From NCBI GenBank assembly GCA_033063855.1, contig CP093829.1, positions 13,299,537 to 13,363,536 of the forward strand: a stretch of 64,000 nucleotides of DNA, read 5' to 3'. Made by a program: the position numbers and the translations under genes. Shown here one piece after another: positions 12,854-26,500 of the stretch (within the stretch, counting starts at the first letter, position 1; every line of letters begins with the position of its first letter). Origin of the DNA: Smittia aterrima. Taxonomy: Eukaryota; Arthropoda; Insecta; Diptera; Chironomidae. The notes under the pieces were generated by a model. It had not been told where the DNA came from, did not search any database, and saw only the letters and a list, made by a program, of their open reading frames with translations.

Positions 12854-14557
12854 TTCTAATTTGACAACCTTTGTATCCATCAACATTTAATTTTTGTTGA
12901 TCAAGTTTGCAAATGTTGCCGTTTCGTGTTCCTCTCGATTGAATTTCATTCTTCTGCTTGCACATCTCTTAATCTCGCTTTTATTTTACGGGAGAGTCGT
13001 GTGGCTCACTTCGTGTTATGCTCGAAAACGAATTTTTTGTTCCGTTTCTTTTCGGCTTTTTCGAGACACATTCTGCACATGCGATGTTGAGGACTTTCAG
13101 GCAATGTTGCTGTGAAATTTTATGTTTGGAATGAAACTTTGTCCGACTGGCGGATGAAAATAATTTCATCTGCTGCTTTTCCTCACATGCGCTGAACGAA
13201 CGTCTCTCTGAAAAAATACTGAACTTGATTCCTTTACCCCTCAATTCTCGTTCGTTTCTTTATAAAACATTTTTCGTAAACTGCTTGTGAATTCAGAATG
13301 ATCGTGACTCCAGAGCAGTTCGGTTGTTGATTGTGAAAATAAAAGTTAAAAGCTCAACGCAAAAATCGTGAATATTTGTTGAGGATTATTCTAATTTGTT
13401 TAAGAATCAAATTAAAAAATTGAAAGCACTCGCTAAGTGAAAGGAGCGAAAATTTTTTTATTGTGAAAATAAATTAGCCAAAGAATCAACAAAGAGAATT
13501 TTTACGAAAAAAATTAAACGGAAGAGCCGTTGTTAAATTAAAACGAGAATGCCGAAGCAATTGCAAAATTTCCGTTGATTATTTTGTTTCCCGCATAGAC
13601 GCAAGGGAGAAATTTTAGTGCAACGCGAGTGCAAATTTAAATTGCATCATATGTGAAGCGGAAATTGTATTTTGGAAACGTGCTCGCTTATTTTTTGGTG
13701 GAGCCTCGCTGGAGAGTGAAAAAGTTATTTTCATTTTCTTGTTAGAAATTTCTCAACACCCGAACGAAAATATTTATTCAGTGTTAGCGTTCATAAATAT
13801 TTTATTAAAACGGCAACGAGAAATCTAAGGAAGAGGCAACTACGAAACGTTGAAAAGCTTTAGCAGCGGAGAAAATATTTTCCAGCTCTGAAATTTTAAT
13901 CGGAAGAACAACAAGCGCCTTGCAGTGGAGTCATGCAACTTTCATAAGCTTGAGCTTGAGTAACTGCTCCGCGGAGGGAAATTTACACTTTCTCAAAAAG
14001 GAAGTGAGGAAAAAAAAGCTTCTCGTGCAACTTCAAAGTGCTTATTAAAGTGTCAACTGCAGCTCTCGGTGAAAATTCCAATTAAAAAAACGAAAAATTC
14101 CAAACGCAATTAAAAATAAAACGTCGAGCGGTGGAAATCGAAGATAATTAAGCAAAATACCTGTAAAGTGGAAAGCGGGTTAATCAAGTTTTAATGAAAA
14201 TTCAATTGTGACACTTCACGTTTCTCATAATTAAATTTTGAATCGCTAAGTGACGGATTTACCATTTACCACCAAACCGAACTAAAAAAAGCGATTAAGC
14301 CTAGTGATTAAATAGGAAACTGAAATTATTCAGATTTCATTTAAAATTGATTATATGATAGGACGAATATATTTTGATCCAAATACATAAAACATTATCC
14401 TCTTGATGTCAGTGAAATATCGTTGAAGCCGTTCCAATTTAAACTTTTAAAGCATCACGAGCTTTCGCATTAAAAATTGATTCAAATATACTCGCGTCGA
14501 GCAATTGTGAAAAGTGAAATTTAAATTCTACCCACTCTGTAGAGACAAACAATAACA

Positions 14558-17500
14558 ATGGAGCGATTAGTGATCAGCCGAAATGTTCTGCTGTTGATTG
14601 CGAATTTAGTTTTGGCAGTGACAACTCACGCCACAAAACCGTCGATTGCAACCAGTAGTGAGATTCAAATAAGCGAGCAGCGGCAAATGAATGATAATGA
14701 AAACAACGAAGAAGAACGAATGTCTGTTAACGATCAAATTAGTTTGCTTTCGAGACAACTCAACATGTTAACCGAGCGTCGTCAAGAGGATTACCGAATG
14801 CTCGAACGCAGCCTCCACTCTTACGTTCAGAAACATCTCGAGCAATACCTGAATGTAGACATAAAAAAGGAATTAAAGGATTTAAGGTGAGCAATTGACT
14901 ACACGGGGATTTGGAATGGAAACGAGTTTCGTGTAATGAAACGAGGAAAACAGCGCAGCACATTTTGCTTCCTTTATTTCCTTCTTACTCAGGATTTAAT
15001 GTTTCTAAGTTAAGCGATAACGTTGAGGGTAAGAGAAAGAGAGAGAGAGATTTTGTATTGCAAGTAAAAAAAGAAAGAGCCTTAAAAAAACGCAAAGTCT
15101 ATAAAAATGTTGCTGCTCACAAAATCATTAATATTAGTTGTTTCAAGCCTTTCATTCAATCGAGGAAAAGTGCGATGAAGAAAAATAAGGCGCCGGGTCT
15201 TCTTCTTCGTCTCGCCGACCTTTTCCTACTTTTCTCTTTCATGTAATTCAAACGTTGAGGGAGAGGAAAGGAAAAAAAAGTTAATTCTATTGATTCATGG
15301 GAAGAGATTTCATCGTAACGACTTCGAATTGAGGAAAATTGCTACTTCTTTGCACGAGCCTGGACTCACAAATTTCCAGGGAGAACATCTCGCAAATGAA
15401 GAAAGGAAAGGCGAGCGACCCTTTTCCATCATAATCGTTGAGCCATGGCCATTAGGCGAGCGAGCACTTGAAACTAGTCAAATAAAAAAATAAAGTCATT
15501 TAAGCCTTGTTTAACATGTTGTTCTCCTTCTCTCTCGTTTGCCTGGCTTCGTCGAGAGATTCGAGTCAAGCGATAGCATAGTTTGGCATGAAAATTAACA
15601 CGAGATTTTCCGCTTTAGCTTTTCTTTCGTTTTTTGTTGCTTCAACGACGCCTTTTAATAAATCACCACACATCTACTACTCACTAAAAAGTGGACGACG
15701 GTTTCTTTATTTGCAATTTAGCCCTGTTGACCTTTTTTTGCGTCACACCTTGCTCGTAAAACAAATGACCATGGCAAAGTTTCCTCGCAGTCGATAAAAT
15801 AGATTAAGGGCGAACACTCGCATGAGAAACAGATTTTCGTCATGAATTATTAAAATGGCTGTATGGTTAAGCCAAAAAATTACTGAAAGCTTCTTAAACA
15901 TTTTCTTAGTAAATTGAATACTTTCGAAGGCATCTGCTTCTGAATTCTTATGGTTGGAGGTGGAGTTTAATGAAATTTCTCGTTTGTTGATGTTTCATTT
16001 TTTTGCTTGAAACCACAGACTTGGAAAGTTGTGCTCGGAGCTAGAAAAGCTAAAGCGTAATTTTGAACTGTTAACGAACTGAACGACGAGTCCCCCTTGA
16101 GACTCATGAGTGATCCATTCCTCATTAATTTGTAGCTCGTTTTTAAACCTCAAACGCGATAGTGCTGATTTTGAGTATTCATCGAACTTTCGAAAGCTTG
16201 ATTTATCCAAAAAAGAGTAATTATTCAAAGGAAAGAAAATGCTGCGGTCCGAAACAATTTATTCAGGGCAAAAAGCTTTCCGGGCCTTCACATGTCATCG
16301 CTTTTCACCTTTCAAAACAGAAAGCTTTCTCTCGTCTCACTGAGTTCCTCAGGCAACCATCGTTCAAATGGACTCGAGAATATTTATTTTTACCTCAATC
16401 AAACAAACTGTTTTTGCTCTTCAAACTAAACTTCTCTCTTCGGCTTTAGCTTTGATGAATTATAGCACTTTGCAGTTCTTCTAAGCTTATTCTGAAGCGA
16501 AGCCAAAAGAAAGAAAAGCGCTTGTCAAATGTAAGTAGAGAAGGAAGCAATAATAAAGTTTGAGGATAAAAATAAACTTGACATATCCGAGAACTGTCGA
16601 GGCAAATTTAGTTTTGGGATCGAGAGGAAGAGAAATGAATTCGAGCTTATATCTGGATGGATTTAGCAATGGAAGCAAAACAAAAACTGAAACAGCTAAA
16701 ATATCGAAAGAAAAACTTTATCATTACTTAGAGTCGACCTTCCGAAACAAGAAAGTTTCACAGATTGCATTGGTCTCTGTTTACAGCGTAACTTGTGATA
16801 TCAACGAATTTCTGTGAAAACCCATTCACTTGAGAGTGGGTGGAAGCAAACTTCCGATTCGATAACCTCCTTTGGAAATCAATATGTGCAAATGCTCTTC
16901 TCAAATAACCAGAGGAAGATAATCTGCCCATTATTTGCACATTGAGCATTGTAAACTCAGCCCAAACTCGATTGCTTCGAAATCTGAAGTGAAATTTGCA
17001 ATTCAGCTACTGAAGAAATGGACTTTTTTGAGGTTCAAATATTCAGTTGGCCAAACGCTCATCATTACGTTATGTAAACAACCATGCAACCGAAAGTCCG
17101 TCGTCTGATGTGGCTGAAATATCTCAGCTTGAATAACAAGCAACAGAATTAATGATCAAGTTCTATTGAAAATTGCGTTTTTGTGTTTCGTCTACAAAGT
17201 TCTGGTTGCTCCACTCATTGAAACCACAAAAGCTTTTTCTGACAAATACCGCAGAGAGTAACAAAAAGAAGAATTGCGAGGTTTTTATAGCTGGAATGTT
17301 CTTAATTAACCGTTCATTCTCGTGGAAATGCCTCCAATAAATGTCTGGCTATGTTCACCGTTTATTAAATATTCGGTAAAAAAAAAGTTTTCAAGAAATT
17401 TATCAAAAAGTTTCTTCTTCTTATCTGTTTTCGGGTCGTCCTCATAATATCTTCGATATATTTCCCATCCAATTAGCCTTTGCCATCCATCTTCTGAGAT

Positions 17501-20500
17501 CGTCGAGAGAAGAAAGCAAGACTTTCTGTAAACAAACAAAACTTTCCGATGAGCTGTGCTACCTTGCGATAGAAAAGAGAGGAAAAAACTTTTAAATTAG
17601 ATAATGTTAAGTTTTATATTTACTGTTTCAATATTTTTTTTTACTTAATTCTCGGTGCCACCCTTTCGCCCTCGGTATTGAAACGAATACTCGTTCGAGA
17701 TAGATTTGATCTTTCTTCGTTAGCAGAGTTGGGTTGAAAAAGCTGAGATCAGAAATGGAAGGAAAAGTTTAAGTTGAAAAAGTTTTCTTGTTGTACTCGA
17801 CCTCCAGTTGATTCAAACAGATAATTACCTTGTTATATATGCGAAGGAGAGCAAGACACAAGGAGCCTCATAACGTGATAGTTTTATTAAGGAAAGTTTT
17901 TTTTGCTTTTTTTCTCTCTCTGACATTAAACCTCTTTATTGAAGATGCAAGAAAATCTTATTCTTCTTCAGATTTTGAACGTTCAACTATTGACAGAAAG
18001 GAAGCTCTAAAAGTGAGCTTTCATCTTTGAAATGAAAAATAATTTTCATACTTACAAAATTTAACTTCAATTATGCAAAATTTTCATTCCATTTCTCGTC
18101 CAAGAAAACAACAAAATAACGATGAAGAAGATAGAATAGCGAAGAGCGATGCTTGGTCGAAAGTCAAACTGGATGAAGCGCAGAAAACTTTTTCCATTCA
18201 TTAACTAGATGCTTTGAATAACACATTTTACAATTTAAGTAGTTTGGCTTCTTCCTCATACTCTTGAGAAGTTTGTTTACTTGAGTTTATTGGGTTTGAG
18301 GTTTCTGTTGCTCTTTTCGTTTCATCAGAAACACGAAAAGCGAACTGAATAAATTAAAGGTTCAGCCACTAGAGTTGAGCTTTCGACTAAAGCTTAAATG
18401 GAAATGGTTTTTTGACCATTGATTATCAAAAGCGAAGTGAATTGTTTGTTTCTGACTTTAGACAGAATCTAATCAAACTCACAAATCTAGATTGATTTTT
18501 AATCAGCACTAGAATGTCCTGGAACAATCAGCCAAATTGAATTCGTGTGGTCCTCCACAAAATTACGTTGTCAAGCACTCTGAACGTAAAATATTTGTAT
18601 TTCAGATGCGATCGATAAATGATTGCCGCGATCACTTGCAGCAGTGACTAACTGAAAACAAAAGCGACGCCTGCAAACGCAAATTAAATCACAATCTGCT
18701 GCAATGTGTACCTTTGTCATGTTGTCGACTGGGAATATGATGCGAAAGCTGATTAATGTTCATGCGGAATAACGAACGCCTTTGAGAGGAGAGGGAGAGC
18801 GAAACGTAATTGCGAAAATTGTTTTAACAATTTGTGAAAAATTCTCTGGTTGGAGCCAAAATTAATAAAAATATTTTTCCGCTTCTCGATAATTTACTAG
18901 ATTTACGCTCATGCAACAGAAATCCATTAGAAATGTTTTTAAAAGTAATTTATTGTCTGCAACAGTTCATGTGTGCTCGATTTTCCCATTTCCAACTTCG
19001 CAAGCTTTTAAACTCATTTCCTGTCTCATATTTGTGTGTGAGAAAAGTGGAAAACGCCGCAGAAAAATAAACGTCGAAATGCTTTTGATTCTGTTTCTCT
19101 TGCTTCAAATTCTCTGAAGCGTCTAAACACGCAGAAATAACTTTTTTCGGTTTCATTGATTTTTCTCTCTCTCTCGCTTTTCAGTCATGTACGAGTCTAT
19201 GTCAGAACATATGTAGAATACATAACAAATCTCTGCTATGCCATGTGTGCTGACTTTTTTTTGTCTCGCTTCACGTCTACCTCGAATATGCACAATTTTA
19301 ATGTCAATTACCCGAGTTTTTTCCGTGCTGCTGGTGTAGCTTTTGCAGCTACCGCTATCACCTTCCAGTAAATTCCGTGAAATACTTGAAACCTTTGAGC
19401 ATTTTTGTTCAACTATTCGTGTTAATAGAAACGTTGGCAGAGCTGACGATGCACAAGTTCTTGTTCCCGAAAGCCCTCGAGATAAACATCGGTAACAATG
19501 TAAATCTCGCACATGTAGCTTGATTCCTGCACTGAACGTGATATACTCAGAAACTCTCGAACTCATTCACAAAGTTATGTTAATCGATGCTAGGGAATTG
19601 ACTTACTAATTTTCAGAATGCACTAGAAGCTTATTTTATCGCGAGAGAATAAGTTTATTTCCATAATTACTCTTAGTTTTTTAAAACGGGAAATTGAGCT
19701 TCATTCACTTTTTTCATAGTAATATCATTAAAGTTGAGTGCCCATTCGCGCAACTTTTATGGTCCTAAGAAGAATTTTCTCTTTGCACATACGAGAAGTT
19801 ATTGACAACATTAAACTTGTAAGAATATTCCGCGAAAGTTAATGGAAAATGTTTTCGAGCCAACTCGGTCGACAATATATTTAAGGCAAATGTAATTCAG
19901 CCTGAGTGTCTTGACTTTTACAGAATTTAAAAAGAGTCTCTCGAAGTAAAGATTAAGTTTGAGCGTGTAATTATTTTTGATAACGCCTAACGCTGTCTTT
20001 ATTAAAGCCTCGAAATACTTTTCACTTATCATTTAATTTTAATGCTAATTTCTTGAGCTTTGTTCGCCCTTACTCTCACCTTTTCTAGCTCGCTCAAGCG
20101 AAATATCAAATTAAAATTGTCATTGTCTGCCATCGCTTAAATATAATTCAATTTCGAGGTGGCGACAACAAAGGAGCGGTATGAGAGGAAGGGAAGTGAA
20201 CGAGAAGACTTTAACTTCTTATCTATTATCAAGAGAATAATGGGAACAACATTAAACGCTAACCCCGTTCACTTCGAATAATGCGACAAGGAAAGAAAAG
20301 AGTTGGGGAAGCTTTTAAAGTATTTGTCACAAGACCCGAGGAGAGAATCTCGAGGAGCGAAGAACTTTGTGAATTGAACTTTGCTTTATGCCGATGGCTA
20401 CAATTGTAATCTTACAAGATACTTGCGATGAAAATTCAACGAAGAAGAACGAGAAGCCTATCGGTTAACATTATAACGTAATCATTTGAGTGGAGCTTTT

Positions 20501-23500
20501 GAATCGCAATTAAGAAATGAAATTGTTTACATTGATTTGCCTTTCAACAGAAATTGTGCTTTTATGTTCTTGAAAGATTTTGTTCCATAAAGTCAAAAGA
20601 AAAAATTTGAATTTTGCTTGAAAATGCAAGCAATTGAAGCTCTTGCTCAAACATAATTTGAGTTAGTAAAGTGATCGAAAATCTCGTTATCGTTAGAACC
20701 AATATTAGAATGAAACTTAATAATGTTATTGCTTGCAAAGAAGAATCCCTGCGTTGCGTAATTTCAATGTCAAAGTCTCAACTGCTGAAAGCTCATGAAG
20801 GAAAAATCTCGTCTTGAAGCTCCTGTTACATAAAGCTTTGAAAATAAATCTCGTTCTTGTCAGGAGTGATGCGATCCGACATTCTCGCCTCACATTTACG
20901 CTTACTGTTTGCTTGAGTTGGCTTTGTTCTCTCTTTTCTGCATCACTCAGTGAAAAATTCATTGTTACTAAGAATCCTGCTTATCTTGCGTTTATTCATT
21001 CAGTCTGCCAGCTCCTTCGGGATTGTATTGAGTCAGGAAAATTGCAGATAAATAAATAATTATGAAACAAAGTTTACCATCAGACGCTTTTCTTGAAAGG
21101 AAATTCCTAGGGGGATTCTACACCGAGAGAGAGAATTTTCAGGTATTTTGAAATCGAATGGACGTCTCGTCCTATTCAAACTTGGTTCATTTGTCAGAGA
21201 ATAACTTTACTATCATCTTAGGAGGATAAACATAAGCCCATTCAACTCGAAAAAAAAACTTCTCTCACTGATGATGATGGCTGTACATTCCTTGTATATT
21301 CTCAGGCCTTTCCGAGAAAATCCTGAAAAATATAAGAAACTTTAATATCTCGCAACGGAAAAGTTTCTTTCCTTAACTGGAAAAGTTGCAAGGGAAATAA
21401 TTTATGTAAATCAAGAGAAGGAATTCCTATTCGTCCGGTCCTGTCTTGGTTTTATTAATTAAACTCCATGTTCAACTTGCCTTTGTTTTCTTTATTAAGT
21501 CAAACGTCAGTGGACCTGTGAGGAAACAAGAAAAAAAATGAAGAAGAAATTTTTTGCTTTAATTAGAATAAGAAAATACAATTAAGGGAGCCCGTTTTGT
21601 TAATGATAAGGCAGAAACAACGATTTCCGCTTGAATGATTCGATTCATTGTTTAACGTAAGCGTTATTTTGTTTCTTTGCAGAGGTGAATTCAAAATACT
21701 TCGCCAAGGTGTGTCACCGAAGAAGGAGAAATTAACGGAATGGCTGTCTAGTTCGATTGCGGAACTACGGTCGGAAATATCTGAACTGCAAGCAAGCGCT
21801 AGCAATCTCACGAAGAGCTGCCATCAACGGAATCTTTTTACGGAAGACATTCGAAGCGTTCGTGATGAGATGAATACATTCAGACTTGAAGTGAGCGCGA
21901 TAAGGACACGTCAAGATAAAAGCGAAGTTTTGCTGCGTGAGCTGCGAGAGGAAATAACTCAGAGCTCTGAGGATTCTATAAAACACAAGACGGTAAGAGC
22001 TATAAATTAATCGATTGATGTGCCGTACGTTGAAGAAATATTTGAGTCGAACTCAGCGCGATTCCCTTCAGGGCTTCACCTTTCGATTTCTTTCCCACTG
22101 TTTCAACTGCCCACCCGCTGGTTTCTTTTTCCACCTTCAAACTTTCAACGAAACAAAAAAGAAGAAGAAATTCTCAATTCTCCAGCTCAATTTTCAATTA
22201 AATACAGAGGAGTAAGGATGAAAAATGTTTATTTTGCCTTTTCCCTTACCTCGGAATTGCTTTAAACATTGAATCGAAGGTAATTGATTTCTTTGAATAT
22301 TTTGCTTTTTTTCCTACGACGGAAATTGATTCAGTGGCCTCCTTGGGGTATCCAATTAGGCTTTTCTTTGATGAAGGTTCGAGCGGTTTCGAATTTCATA
22401 TTCTGCGTAAGCGGACGTTGCCAAACATCGACAATAATTTCAGAATATAAGATTCATATGGGGGCGAATCTCTAAAGGCCACCGAAGCAAGCAGTAAGTA
22501 ACAAAATGTCTGCAGAGCGAGAGTTGCGGACTTGAATTTTCATGTATTTATGCAACGAAGCTCTGTCTATGTGAATTATAATCATTGCGGATTTTTGGTT
22601 TCTGCTTGTGAACATAAATCGTTACTCGAATGTAAATTCTGCATAAAGATTTGTTTCTCTACAACGTCCGTCTGCATGGATATACACTTACGAATACCAC
22701 ACAACAAGGGATAAGCAAAGCCTAAAGAATGAGAACAAGTTAACGAGATGGGGATGATGATGATGATGCTTTTGATACGTAAAAGATGCAAATCAAAAGT
22801 GAAAAATGTCGTTTCATCTGCCGTCGTTTCAATTGCCAACCAACAGGGTTATCGTACATTTTCATCGCTTCACATTCTCTCTGCTCCGTCAACTAACCCA
22901 ACAGCTTTCAGAATTGAGTTGTTTATGCGAGAGTTGGTACAGTTTGCAATTTATCACATTGTGCATCAGTTTTAATGGTGACAGATGTGGTCGTAGTGAC
23001 TGAAAGGAGAACTAAAAAAAACTTTGGTTTTCATCCACATCGTTGTTTGTTTATTCAAGTTGGAACGTAGTTTTGCGAGACCACACGAAACCAAAGCTAC
23101 TGTGGCAAGCGAGTGGCTAATAAAGACCGACAAACGACTTTCACTCTCCTCGATGTTTTTACATCAGAAATATTTTATTAAATTCAAAATGAAAAGCATC
23201 GTCAAGTCTTGTAACCTTTTAATATGGAAAAGCTTGAGTTAGTGCGATGTCATCGCCCATTCTATTAAGAGAGATTAAATAACTGGTATATAACATTTCC
23301 TTAAATTTTGAGCTCAACATTTCCCTCACCTTCTTCAAAAATTAATCGTTGCTTATCAACAGATAAATCATGATATCTCTTATGTTTATTGGAGAACTCA
23401 CAGCAAATAATGATATAGCTTTTCGCAACATTTCTTTCTGCTTCGACAAATGGAAGTTTGCTGACATTTAAAACAGAGAAACGCGAGAAGATGAAGAAAG

Positions 23501-26500
23501 GAATATTTGTGTTTGTCGAAAATAAACAAACGAATAATTTTCTCGGGTCTTTTCGAGTCTAATTTCTGTGAATATTTTAAGTGAATGTATCTTGACGTAC
23601 CTCGACATAAAAACGGGAGAACATCGAAAATGTGTGCTGAGAGGAAGTTTTTTTTCTGCCTCCTTAAGTCAATTAGATAGCAGAAATAATTTTGTTCGTT
23701 CGTCTTTCTTTCTCTATCTCGCTACTCGTCCTCGTCAAATGAAAGCAGAAGAGAAACTGACATTAATTTGCCTTTCCTAAATTTTTTATGAAGCAAATAA
23801 TTTCTGTTTATTTCGCTTTATTTTAGAACTTGAATGTTTGCGTTTAATCGACGAAAAAAGTTTTACTCGCCGTCGCTTAGCTTCATGTGGATGCTTGTAT
23901 ATCTGAAGAGCTTTTGAAACCTAATTAAGAGAAAAATGCGAGGGGAAAACTCTTATTGATGAGGCTAAACAGGGGAGAATGATGTGGAAGCAAGAAAAAA
24001 AGTTGAATTCAACATTAATTTGTTTAATGCTCGTTGTGCTTCATTGAAATGGAATTAGGCGCTCTATTCAAGAAGAAAAAGTTTTTCAAACTTTGCCCAG
24101 CTCATGTTCATTAAGCAATAAAGTAAAATTTATTTAAAAGAATATCAAGAACAAAAACGAGCTCGTAAATGTTAAATTCCACTTGACGTTAAACTTTGCT
24201 TTCGAAACGACTTCGAGTAAAGACTCTCATGAATTCATTTTAAAGTTAAAGTTATTATTTGATCAAATATTCAATCGATTTGAATTTATCTGACAGATAA
24301 TGAAGTGAATTTCAATCATGAAACCAATGAGAAAGTGAGTGGAAAGGGATAGGAAACAGACTCGTTTGAATTCATTTCGAACTTATATCAGAGAATTTCT
24401 TTTCTCCCACCCACTCCAAACCAATTTTGTCGGACGAAATGAAAAGACACGTGGCGAATCTTTTATCATCGGATAAGAGAGCGTCAGGAGTTCGTGTGAT
24501 CAACTGACGGATTGTCGCAACTGTCTCGATTGCCAAATTGCTCGTTCTTTCGCTTGAGATTAAACTCTGCGTCGAGAGGGCTTTGATAAAAAAGAAAAAT
24601 GACAATGAATCTGCAAATCCATTTACTTTCGGGTTTTGGGGCAGCAAACATGTACACGATCAAAATTCCTATCAGCAACAGTTCCAAAAATTCCCAATCA
24701 TTTATCAAAACGAAGATGGAGGACAAATCGACTTTTCACTTCAGGGCAAAAGTTTTATTGTGTGAAATTTATCTCTCAAGCTAAACTGAATAATTCGATT
24801 CTTTCTGCTGTTTTATCGCGAAAGAAAATTAATGCAATCGTATAAACTTTAATATTTTTTTCAGTAAATCGTTGGATTTCCATGATGCGAATCTTTTCTT
24901 GCGTGAATAATCGATAAAAACTTTCAACATTTGAACACAAATGAAAATATTTTGTTAGAGCACTCAACTTTAAGACATCCATTCAAATTTGGTCATGTGA
25001 ATTATCTCGACGGGCTTCACAAAGGTTGCAGAGATTATGATTCCTTACAAGAAATGAGCTCGGAAAGTCAAGCATTTAGTCAGTTGGGTCGAGTCGACAT
25101 CAATTAGAAATTAACATGAAGCATTCATATTGAAATTTTTGCTTTTCCCTCAATGAGAGAGTCTCTCGGGATTTTCCTTTTATCCACTTTCAAGGATTTT
25201 TCTTATAAAGCTGTAGAAACTTTCTGCTTCGATGTTGATAATGATGATAAGATAAGTCGTCTAACGATTTTTATCGCTACGAATTTACTGGTACTTCAGA
25301 AGCAGACGCTTCCGAATGATAATTGGAGGGAGATGTTGAATGTAATTCTCTTGAAATTATGTAAATCGTTCTGCTGTGATTCGACTACTTCTTCCGGTTT
25401 AGCGTTTATCGAAATCGTTACTGAGTTTCCTTTTCTTATTTATTTTCAGACGTCGTCTGATTCAAGCGAATATCAAACCCACGCTGACCGCAGAATGCGT
25501 CATTATCGACTTCTTCGGCAACAGGTTCACGAGTTGGAACTCAATCAACGTTCGTTGAAGAGAAGCTTCCTTGATATGCAGAACCATAAGTTATCGGATC
25601 GTGTGAGGAATTTGGAAATTGAACAAAAGAGAATGGCGAGCTCAAACTTCAACCTAAGTCGTCAGGTTAGCGACTTTGACAAACTACACTCTTCACTACT
25701 TGAACTTCTTGAGGACGTTGAAGATATTGAAACAAAACTCGACAAAACTGTGCCGGAAATCCGTCGCGAAATCTCCAAAGTTGAAATCGATTCCGCTCAG
25801 CTCTCATCAGATCAAAATATACTAAAAGAAGAAGATCATAACATGGCAAAGACAATTCAAGCACTCGCTGTCAGCATAAGTACTCTTCAGAACGAACGCT
25901 CGAGTCATCGTAATCTCGACAGAGAAGTGAATAATCTCAAAATGGAAATTGAAATTTTGAAAGCATCTGCTGCACTTCGCAGTCACAATCGGGTAAGTGG
26001 AGAAAAGAGAGTTCATTCCCTTAAGAAAGGAAAACTTTTGATAACTCGTTGATGTGAACATAGAACAAAATTTTAACTCGCTTTCAATAGATTTGATATT
26101 CAATATTGCTTAAGAAGGATTAAAGTTGCGAGTAAAAGCGCAATCTCTAAGACCATTGAATCATGCCGAACACGCTTTATGACATTTCAGGCGTTCATAA
26201 GTATTTGATGCTAATTGATCTCAAATTAGATTGAGTTTCGATGTTTAATGTAATGAATAAAACAAAAGCTTTTATCAAATTGAATTATCACATGATGAGC
26301 ATTGGCACTTTGCATTCAATCAGAACGAAGCAAGCAATTTAATTGTGCAAATATTTATTTAATTTGAACAATGCCGTAATACAATTAAATAAATTTACCC
26401 TGTCGGGTCTTATTTGAAATAATTTCATGATCTGCAATAATTTTCAAGATGTAGGGAATTTAATTCGACGATTCAATCTTATTACTTTTATTAAATACAA

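Larger units (their letters stand above)
4657..14557. other. Gene-free region upstream of the scabrous-like gene
   Basis: Nearly 10 kb without a convincing exon. The longest frames (for example 6967-7326 and 7653-8006) are Phe/Lys/Ile-rich, have no recognisable domain and look like chance frames in AT-rich DNA. The right part probably holds the promoter, leader and enhancers of the next gene; candidate E-boxes and a Su(H)-like site are listed separately. A TATCGATA (DRE-type) palindrome is at 5039-5046 with no gene start visible beside it. Confidence 0.5.

Noticed and set aside
19153..19566. 137-codon minus-strand frame inside scabrous intron 1
   Set aside because: It overlaps a (TC)n simple sequence at its end, has no domain or signal, and has no clear promoter or poly(A) signal.
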